From a virus, in IMG/VR virus record IMGVR_UViG_3300020165_000186, positions 1 to 20,945 of that record: 20,945 bases of DNA; one strand, written 5' to 3'. Each line of letters opens with the position of its first letter. Within the stretch, counting starts at the first letter, position 1. The notes beneath the pieces were generated by a model that was given only the letters and a program-made list of their open reading frames with translations, had not been told where the DNA came from and did not search any database. Shown one piece after another: positions 17,414 through 20,945 of this stretch. Both the position numbers and the translations under genes were made by a program.

Positions 17414-17520
17414 CACTCAGTCTCCTTTGTATATCCACTACTCTTTAACGCCTTCTTAGCTGTAGAATTATCAGCACTGTTATCAAACGTCTCTGGAACC
17501 TTATCACCAAATCTACTCAT
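17413..17520 (-). CDS. 35-residue protein after small terminase
   Basis: A short hydrophilic protein, MSRFGDKVPETFDNSADNST then a lysine-rich end. The stop overlaps the ATG of the next gene (TGATG), which is the main support. The ribosome site is weak (AAGGG nine bases before ATG). It is separated from the small terminase by 108 bases with no gene, containing A/T runs and a C-rich tract. It is not recognised. It could be a leader peptide for the MCG genes. Confidence 0.5.
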   Translation of the reverse strand: MSRFGDKVPETFDNSADNSTAKKALKSSGYTKETE

Positions 17521-17616
17521 TTACAAAACCCTTTTTAATCCAAATATTTTTTCAAGCTTTTTTTAGTAATCATGTGAGTGAGGGACGTAACATAACTTAG
17601 TACCCGAGAGTTTTGA

Positions 17617-17628
17617 CCCCCCACCCCC
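17617..17628 (-). other. C-rich tract abutting the small terminase stop
   Basis: CCCCCCACCCCC on the plus strand touches the stop codon of the small terminase (17629-17631); on the mRNA it reads GGGGGTGGGGGG. It is very unusual in this AT-rich genome, and a second, longer C/T tract lies on the other side of the gene (18024-18046). A packaging recognition site or a guanine-quadruplex element are possibilities. Neither is shown by the sequence alone. Confidence 0.4.
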
Positions 17629-18006
17629 TTATCCTAAGTCTATTGACACCTTGATGTCCCCTGCCAATTGCACCTGAGATCTATCTATCGGTTTAAACCC
17701 TGCCCTGTCTAGTAAATCCTTGCTAGCTTCTAGCTGTACGTACTCACTCTTAGCCTTCCTAGATAGCCCTGCCAACTGGTGTACAGCCGCAGGAGCATGT
17801 CTGCTAAACTCCTTCGCCACCACTTCCATCATGTACTGTTGCACATGGGCTAGCTTCATACTCTTCTGTGCAGTTACTCTTCCGCTGTCGCCTTCAGCGT
17901 ATCCAGCTTCTTGACTGGCCTGAGTAAGATTACCACCATTTGCTACATACGCTTCAACCAATGCAGTCTGTTTATCTGTTAGTTTTCTTTGTGTGATGTT
18001 GCTCAT
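17629..18006 (-). CDS. terS: Terminase small subunit
   Basis: A 125-residue DNA-recognition subunit of the packaging terminase. Residues about 10-38 (TDKQTALVEAYVANGGNLTQ, then ASQEAGYAE) form the helix-turn-helix typical of terminase small subunits: a Lys-Gln-x-x-Phe/Leu-Val-x-Ala-Tyr helix, then Asn-x-Thr-x-Ala...Ala-Gly-Tyr. A helical oligomerisation part and a C-terminal beta tail (QVQLAGDIKVSIDLG) follow. The ATG at 18006 has GGAGA just before it; an open frame runs further upstream to 18273, but that stretch overlaps the promoter motif and has no ribosome site. It is the first gene of the leftward late operon. Confidence 0.88.
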   Translation of the reverse strand: MSNITQRKLTDKQTALVEAYVANGGNLTQASQEAGYAEGDSGRVTAQKSMKLAHVQQYMMEVVAKEFSRHAPAAVHQLAGLSRKAKSEYVQLEASKDLLDRAGFKPIDRSQVQLAGDIKVSIDLG

Positions 18007-18023
18007 ATTATCTCCAATTGTAG

Positions 18024-18046
18024 CCCCCCTCTCCCTCTCTCCCCCC
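18024..18046 (-). other. Pure pyrimidine tract in the small terminase leader
   Basis: Twenty-three bases of only C and T on the plus strand, with C6 at each end and CCC in the middle. The leader RNA therefore carries G6-AGAGA-GGG-AGA-G6. It lies 17 bases before the start codon, between the late motif and the ribosome site. Together with the tract at 17617-17628 it brackets terS. It could form a guanine quadruplex affecting translation, or mark a packaging site. Confidence 0.45.
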
Positions 18047-18075
18047 ATGTTTAGCACATCAATTATACTCTTTGT

Positions 18076-18087
18076 CAACGCACAAAA
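18076..18087 (-). promoter_or_regulatory. Conserved late motif, copy 3 (candidate late operon promoter)
   Basis: The minus strand reads TTTTGTGCGTTG, then ACAAAGAGTATAAT. It shares 12 bases with the other two copies and precedes the small terminase start by about 70 bases. The sequence also contains TTGACA and a perfect TATAAT, but only 5 bases apart, so they cannot act as one normal sigma-70 promoter. The TATAAT could work with a weak -35 further up. It marks the start of the leftward late operon. Confidence 0.55.
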
Positions 18088-18430
18088 CAGATGTTGGGCG
18101 ATTAACAGGCTATCGTGAACGGAGCCTAAAGTCTCCGCCCTTCGGGCTTCTATCCTGATCGCGGTGCTTATCTCTTCTTCTGCGCTGAACACTAGCCGTT
18201 TGATCGGCTCTACAAGGATGCTTGAACTATGTTCTTCGGTGAACAACATTACATGGCAACTTGCCTTCAGCAAGTTGGCTACACTTCATGTTGTCCAACG
18301 AGAACAGAGTCCTAGTAGCATCCTTATTCGCAGATCAAATGTATTAACATACACACACATGAACCTCCGTGCGGATTCTGCCTCGCTTCGCAACATAAAA
18401 TACAGTCCGTCAACCCCTCATGCTCATTCA
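18088..18430. other. Structured non-coding divergence region
   Basis: No convincing gene lies here; it is the main non-coding stretch of the window (18007-18591). It is rich in complementary segments: CGGAG/CTCCG (18120-18124 with 18133-18137), GCCC-TTC-GGGC (18137-18147), AGCCG/CGGCT (18194-18209), a long-range 9-bp match AAGGATGCT/AGCATCCTT (18214-18222 with 18317-18325), ACAACAT/ATGTTGT (18243-18249 with 18288-18294), and an 8-bp hairpin CAACTTGC-CTTCA-GCAAGTTG (18257-18277). The last three nest properly, as in a folded RNA. GC looks higher than in neighbouring non-coding DNA. The strand is unclear. It may be a non-coding RNA, a leader or an origin-like element; no known RNA family is recognised. 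Confidence 0.4.
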
Positions 18431-18458
18431 CAAGAGTTCATTTGCGCGTGAGAGGTAA

Positions 18459-18508
18459 TGAGATTATCAATTTTTCTTTTAGAAAAATGGTCGCTTTGCT
18501 TAATCTCA
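18459..18508 (+). promoter_or_regulatory. Two-level hairpin upstream of the first early gene
   Basis: TGAGATTA (18459-18466) pairs with TAATCTCA (18501-18508), enclosing a second hairpin ATTTTTC-TTTTA-GAAAAAT (18470-18488). ATGACTGACA follows at once (18509-18518), a 10-base word repeated at the foot of the long hairpin at 18791. It probably forms part of the leader or control region of the early genes. It has no U run of terminator type. Confidence 0.4.
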
Positions 18509-18548
18509 ATGACTGACAGTATTTTCCGTGCATATGTATTGGCATATC

Positions 18549-18565
18549 CACAAGGTGGTCTTGTG
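18549..18565. promoter_or_regulatory. Inverted repeat, operator-like, before the first early gene
   Basis: CACAAG-GTGGT-CTTGTG is a perfect 6-bp inverted repeat 26 bases before the ATG at 18592 and 15 bases before its ribosome site. It could be an operator for a phage regulator or a leader hairpin. No close copy was seen elsewhere in the window. Confidence 0.35.
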
Positions 18566-18591
18566 TGAGTATTAATATAAGAGGAAAGACA

Positions 18592-18765
18592 ATGTATACA
18601 TTAAATAGATTACCATACAAAGAAGGTAGATCAACTATCGAGCTAGAAGAAATAGCTACATACGAATCATTTGATAAGGCTCAAGGTATAGCCGATGCGC
18701 TTGATCAGATGCACGAGCTAGATCATTTCTTCGTAATAGAAGAACAAGAGATAGTAATAGTATAA
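18592..18765 (+). CDS. 57-residue acidic protein, first early gene
   Basis: A small acidic protein starting MYTLNRLPYKEGRSTIELEE and ending in a hydrophobic strand (FFVIEEQEIVIV). It is not recognised. The pattern of strand, helix (SFDKAQGIADALDQM) and strand suggests a compact alpha/beta fold. The ATG at 18592 follows AGAGGAAAG; an upstream in-frame GTG at 18565 lies within the inverted repeat's end and is less likely. As first rightward gene after the divergence region, it may act early in infection, perhaps on a host protein; that is inference from place and charge only. Confidence 0.75.
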   Translation: MYTLNRLPYKEGRSTIELEEIATYESFDKAQGIADALDQMHELDHFFVIEEQEIVIV

Positions 18766-18873
18766 AGATATAAGAAATTCGCCTGCCCCGATGACTGACA
18801 ATAGTCAAGGGTTCCCTTTGGCTTGCGCCCTTGACTATCATCAGTCTTCGGTGCTGGCCAGAGATATAAGAAA
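18766..18873 (+). repeat. Long hairpin flanked by a 12-base direct repeat
   Basis: AGATATAAGAAA occurs at 18766-18777 and again at 18862-18873. Between them lies a long imperfect hairpin (18788-18851): CCGA/TCGG, a T-T mismatch, GACTGA/TCAGTC, a 2x2 internal loop, then an uninterrupted 11-bp ATAGTCAAGGG/CCCTTGACTAT, with a 16-base loop that can also pair (AAGGG-TT-CCCTT). It fills the gap between the first and second early genes. It resembles a small inserted element with a target duplication, or an RNA processing site; the sequence cannot decide. Confidence 0.6.
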
Positions 18874-18898
18874 CAGTAATATATAGAGGATATATACA

Positions 18899-19387
18899 AT
18901 GACTAATTTAATCACAACAATGACTGAAACATATGTAAACAATACAGAACTATTCAACAACAGACCTACAATATCCGACAAGGATGGTTGGTATCAAGCG
19001 GATAGCATGACCTTTTTGCGTAAGATGAAGCTACAACAAGAGATACGTTTCTTGGAGTATTGGATACCAAGACAAGAACGTAGGCTCGACCAGCAAAAAG
19101 GTTGGGTATCACATTGGGCAAGACGTAGATCTGGTACGCCAGAGCTAGGCACACATGATGAGATCACAGAGAATAACTACCAAGCATCATTGGCTCAAGC
19201 CAAGGCTGACCAATACAACGTAGAGTTTCTTCAAGCTCAGCTAGATGATGCGCAACTTGCATATCAAGCAGAGAACGAGGAGGTATATACAACTGTTACT
19301 AACTCTAACGTAGCACCAGATGGCGCACCGACAGAGATAGATGCAGAGACAGCGCAAGATCTAGCATCGCTAGGTATTACGCTTTGA
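18899..19387 (+). CDS. 162-residue helical protein of unknown function
   Basis: This unrecognised, soluble protein has no signal peptide. Residues about 35-75 (MTFLRKMKLQQEIRFLEYWI and onward) and 95-135 (SLAQAKADQYNVEFLQAQLD) look like two long helices, perhaps an antiparallel coiled coil, separated by a basic, glycine-containing loop with WVSHWARRRSGTPELG. The C terminus is acidic (DAETAQDLASLG). The ribosome site TAGAGG stands nine bases before ATG. The stop overlaps the start of the 25-residue membrane ORF (TTGA). It is probably an early or middle gene. Confidence 0.78.
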   Translation: MTNLITTMTETYVNNTELFNNRPTISDKDGWYQADSMTFLRKMKLQQEIRFLEYWIPRQERRLDQQKGWVSHWARRRSGTPELGTHDEITENNYQASLAQAKADQYNVEFLQAQLDDAQLAYQAENEEVYTTVTNSNVAPDGAPTEIDAETAQDLASLGITL

Positions 19388-19461
19388 TAAAAGATATAAT
19401 CTTAGGCTTGGTCATGGGTATTACCCTTGGCCTTGCCCTTTTTATTGGTGTGTACTTTTAG
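19384..19461 (+). CDS. 25-residue single-span membrane peptide
   Basis: Starting at TTG (19384), which overlaps the stop of the previous gene (TTGA), the frame reads M-I-K-D-I-I then LGLVMGITLGLALFIGVYF and stops at TAG. Residues 5-25 are an almost unbroken hydrophobic helix with small Gly residues spaced for packing, preceded by Lys-Asp. The overlap suggests translation by re-initiation; the ribosome site is weak (TAGGT). It is short enough to arise by chance, but the clean membrane character and exact junction favour a real small membrane protein. Confidence 0.45.
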   Translation: MIKDIILGLVMGITLGLALFIGVYF

Positions 19462-19481
19462 AAGACACGCCAAGGAATTGT

Positions 19482-19510
19482 TTGCACTGCGCGTGTGCTA
19501 GTGCTAACAT
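19482..19510 (+). promoter_or_regulatory. Possible sigma-70 promoter
   Basis: TTGCAC, a 17-base spacer, then TAACAT, with TGC just before the -10 (extended -10). It lies in the gap after the 25-residue ORF and would start transcription near 19517, ahead of the gene at 19546. Match to consensus is moderate (three of six at -35, four of six at -10). Confidence 0.35.
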
Positions 19511-19545
19511 ACTGAATAGAAATGGAAAACAAAATGAGGAATCAA

Positions 19546-19776
19546 ATGGAAAATGAACCAATGTTTAACACGCCAGATTACGAGGCGTTAGATTATTTAT
19601 TTAACACTGTATACAAACAGATCGTTGCATCAGGTATGCTAGCTGACAAGTACATAGAAGATAATGATTGTGAGCTTGCTAAAGAAACTAAAGAAAGCAA
19701 TCCGTTTTCAATCATATCACTAATGCAAATCAAAAACTTTATTGTAACAAATCACAAACAGGAGGACGAGCAATGA
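19546..19776 (+). CDS. 76-residue acidic protein
   Basis: An unrecognised acidic helical protein. The ATG at 19546 was chosen because TGAGGA lies five bases before it; two earlier in-frame ATGs (19522, 19534) lack a ribosome site. The sequence NTPDYEALDYLFNTVYKQIV followed by SNPFSIISLMQIKNFIVTN suggests two helices with a polar middle. The stop overlaps the next start (ATGA), beginning a coupled run of five small genes. Confidence 0.7.
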   Translation: MENEPMFNTPDYEALDYLFNTVYKQIVASGMLADKYIEDNDCELAKETKESNPFSIISLMQIKNFIVTNHKQEDEQ

Positions 19777-20015
19777 TAGAAGTATACGATTGCTTTCAAC
19801 GCACATGGTGGAAAGACAACAGCGACTGGCCTAATGGTTTAGAACCACATGCTGGTCGTAAGAATTACTATTTCAAAAACGAAATAGGAAGTGAGACACA
19901 CGCCTTCTTTACTGAAGAGGAGGCTGTGGATTTTTGCAGTCAATGGAACGACACGCATGATGCAGGTCGATACAGTCTTAAAGCAGAGTACCAAGTAAGA
20001 GGAACAGGGAGATAA
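19773..20015 (+). CDS. 80-residue aromatic-rich protein
   Basis: This unrecognised protein is rich in Trp, Tyr and Phe (DCFQRTWWKDNSDWP, NYYFKNEIGSETHAFFTEEE). A TEEEAVDFCSQWND helix follows a strand, a pattern common in small phage proteins with an alpha/beta fold. A very good ribosome site (CAGGAGGA) precedes the ATG inside the previous gene, and the ATG overlaps that gene's stop. Confidence 0.72.
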   Translation: MIEVYDCFQRTWWKDNSDWPNGLEPHAGRKNYYFKNEIGSETHAFFTEEEAVDFCSQWNDTHDAGRYSLKAEYQVRGTGR

Positions 20016-20017
20016 TA

Positions 20018-20221
20018 ATGTCAGGAAATGGATTAAATAACTACATAGTATCTATGCATTACGAAGAAGGATTTACAGTCAAAGTAATTGCAAACAATGA
20101 AAAGCATGCAAAGAGAATTGCATTCTGTCGTGTAGCAGATGATGGGTTAGACTGTACTGGTTACATTAAGTCAGTACACAGAGACTATTCCGTAACAGAT
20201 ATAGAGGAGATTATAAAATGA
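20018..20221 (+). CDS. 67-residue alpha/beta protein
   Basis: Begins MSGNGLNNYIVSMHYEEGFT. A strand, a helix (NNEKHAKRIAFCRVAD) and further strands suggest a small ferredoxin-like or similar fold, in which a beta hairpin Y-x-V-x-V is followed by an Ala-rich helix. It is not recognised by name. GGGAGA precedes the ATG, two bases after the previous stop. Its stop overlaps the next ATG (ATGA). Confidence 0.7.
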   Translation: MSGNGLNNYIVSMHYEEGFTVKVIANNEKHAKRIAFCRVADDGLDCTGYIKSVHRDYSVTDIEEIIK

Positions 20222-20397
20222 ATATAACTATTATGAATGCAAGTAAGATTACACAAGTGCGTAAGATCTTTAAAGAATTTACTGCACTTGAACTCAAAGT
20301 AACTGACACCAAAGGCAATGATGATTATATTACATTGCACTTTGACAACAACAAGCAGCTTAAATGGGAGGCAAAGCCAGATGAAGAATACAATTAA
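20218..20397 (+). CDS. 59-residue protein
   Basis: An unrecognised protein: MNITIMNASKITQVRKIFKE, then ALELKVTDTKGNDDYITLHF and NNKQLKWEAK. It looks like a helix followed by a beta hairpin. The ATG overlaps the preceding stop (ATGA), with AGAGGAG about eight bases upstream. Its last 17 bases overlap the next gene. Missing a clear signature, it is called on coupling, ribosome site and open length. Confidence 0.65.
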   Translation: MNITIMNASKITQVRKIFKEFTALELKVTDTKGNDDYITLHFDNNKQLKWEAKPDEEYN

Positions 20398-20605
20398 AAC
20401 ACCGCCGATGACACGGCAGCACTATGAATTTATAGCAGATCTAATGGGCCCAATGGTTGCTTGGCCTTCACATCTGATTGACATTGCTAATGCACTGGAG
20501 AAATCAAACCCTAAGTTTGTTCGTAAGAAATTTCTTGAACGTGCAACTAAAGCATGGGAGGATAATCAAAACACAGGAGATTTAGATGACACAATTCCAT
20601 ACTGA
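20381..20605 (+). CDS. 74-residue helical protein
   Basis: Starts MKNTIKTPPMTRQHYEFIAD and continues with LMGPMVAWPSHLIDIANALE, KFVRKKFLERATKAWEDN and an acidic end. The start at 20381 has GGGAGG nine bases upstream, inside the previous gene. The TRQHYEFIADLMGPM...FLERATKAWE layout resembles small phage proteins of unknown role that pair an aromatic helix with a basic one. A longer reading from 20318 is less likely because it has no ribosome site and would overlap far into the previous gene. Confidence 0.68.
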   Translation: MKNTIKTPPMTRQHYEFIADLMGPMVAWPSHLIDIANALEKSNPKFVRKKFLERATKAWEDNQNTGDLDDTIPY

Positions 20606-20756
20606 AGTTGCAGCTAAATTCAATGATTGTCCTGAGTGTGATGGTACTGGCGTAGTTGTATACGCCAGCCTAAACGATGACATACCATTGAGGTCATGCA
20701 AAAATTGTAATGGCGATGGGTATGTAGAGATGGATAAACTTGACTGGCTTGATTGA
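20586..20756 (+). CDS. DnaJ-type zinc-ribbon protein, 56 residues
   Basis: Two CxxCxGxG motifs, CPECDGTG (residues 15-22) and CKNCNGDG (39-46), form a zinc-binding site of the kind in the central domain of DnaJ chaperones. Here they stand alone, without J or substrate domains. Such free-standing domains occur in phages and are usually taken to bind protein partners. The ATG follows AGGAGA by six bases and lies inside the previous gene's end. The C terminus is acidic (YVEMDKLDWLD). Confidence 0.78.
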   Translation: MTQFHTEVAAKFNDCPECDGTGVVVYASLNDDIPLRSCKNCNGDGYVEMDKLDWLD

Positions 20757-20774
20757 CTGCTGCATAAGAGCAGT
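20756..20774. promoter_or_regulatory. Inverted repeat abutting a start codon
   Basis: ACTGCT-GCATAAG-AGCAGT is a perfect 6-bp inverted repeat with a 7-base spacer. It begins at the last base of the zinc-ribbon stop codon and ends at the base before the ATG of the helix-turn-helix gene. It overlaps the only plausible ribosome site (AAGAG). It could be an operator for that regulator or an RNA hairpin that hides the ribosome site. Confidence 0.5.
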
Positions 20775-20945
20775 ATGATACAAAGTTATTGGCATACCAT
20801 ACAGGAAAAGCATAAGGAATTTAATATTCCTTTGCATAAAGTATTCATCAAGGCAGGGCTACCAACCTCAACGTATTATCGTACGTTAAATGGCAGCACT
20901 GAATTGAGATATGAAACCGCAAAGAAAATTATGAGAGTGATGGAA
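20775..20945 (+). CDS. Helix-turn-helix DNA-binding protein, cut at window end
   Basis: The first 57 residues are inside the window. Residues about 19-41 (PLHKVFIKAGLPTSTYYRTL, then NGS) form a Cro/C1-type helix-turn-helix: Ala-Gly-Leu turn, then a Thr-x-Tyr-Tyr-Arg recognition helix ending in Asn-Gly. They are followed by LRYETAKKIMRVME, the usual next helix of this fold. It is likely a phage transcription regulator. The ribosome site is weak and lies in the inverted repeat just upstream, which suggests autoregulation. The C-terminal part is not visible, so whether it is a repressor, an antirepressor or something else cannot be said. Confidence 0.72.
   Translation, partial: MIQSYWHTIQEKHKEFNIPLHKVFIKAGLPTSTYYRTLNGSTELRYETAKKIMRVME

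Noticed and set aside
17536-17571. Twelve-codon minus-strand frame (MITKKSLKKYLD) in the gap after the small terminase
   Set aside because: It is very short, has no ribosome site and consists of low-complexity A-rich codons.
18062-18078. TTGACA and TATAAT as a sigma-70 promoter
   Set aside because: The two boxes are only 5 bases apart, where about 17 are needed.
18007-18273. N-terminal extension of the small terminase reading frame
   Set aside because: The frame stays open to 18273, but there is no ribosome site, it runs over the late motif and the pyrimidine tract, and the ATG at 18006 has a good GGAGA site and gives a normal-length protein.
18164-18451. Open frame of 95 codons on the plus strand
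   Set aside because: It starts at GTG without a ribosome site, has an implausible Ser-rich composition, and lies across the paired segments of the divergence region.
19797-19805. CAACGCACA, partial match to the late motif
   Set aside because: It shares only nine bases, lies inside a coding region and would point against the early genes.
1-20945. tRNA genes, CRISPR arrays, transposases, integrase or attachment site
   Set aside because: No cloverleaf with a GTTCGA-type T arm, regular spaced repeats or recombinase motifs were found on reading; lysogeny is not supported by the window.

Overview
The window looks like part of the genome of a lytic, short-tailed (podovirus-type) phage with T7-like virion architecture, probably infecting a marine bacterium. 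The evidence is a complete structural set: terminase subunits, portal, scaffold, capsid, two tail tubular proteins and three internal-core-type proteins. The genes are tightly packed with TAATG and ATGA overlaps, the DNA is AT-rich, and there are small proteins of types I recall mainly from marine podoviruses. No host genes, tRNAs, transposases or CRISPR arrays are visible. All family names come from reading the proteins; no search was run.

Left and centre (about 1-18,006, all minus strand, so transcribed right to left): small terminase, a 35-aa protein, two tandem paralogues that begin Met-Cys-Gly, a run of lysine-rich small proteins, a 64-aa protein, large terminase, a third MCG protein, portal, an 89-aa protein, scaffold, a T7 gp13-like protein, major capsid protein, tail tubular proteins A and B, and gp14-, gp15- and gp16-like internal proteins. 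The first codons of one more gene lie at the left edge. A conserved 12-13 base motif occurs three times on the minus strand, upstream of the small terminase, of the capsid gene and of the left-edge gene, and is the best candidate for a late phage promoter. A strong GC hairpin follows the capsid gene, where T7 has its terminator.

Divergence region (18,007-18,591): a non-coding stretch rich in hairpins and long-range complementary segments. The leftward late operon and the rightward early genes diverge from it, unlike T7, where all genes point the same way.

Right (18,592-20,945, plus strand): a row of small, mostly unrecognised genes, presumably early or host-takeover genes. They include an overlooked 25-residue membrane peptide, a DnaJ-type zinc-ribbon protein and, at the right edge, the start of a helix-turn-helix protein whose start codon is abutted by an inverted repeat. 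Between the first two early genes lies a long hairpin flanked by a 12-base direct repeat.

The novelty most worth pursuing is in the non-coding structure and small genes: the three-copy motif, the structured divergence region, the repeat-flanked hairpin, the MCG protein family, and the C-rich tracts bracketing the small terminase.
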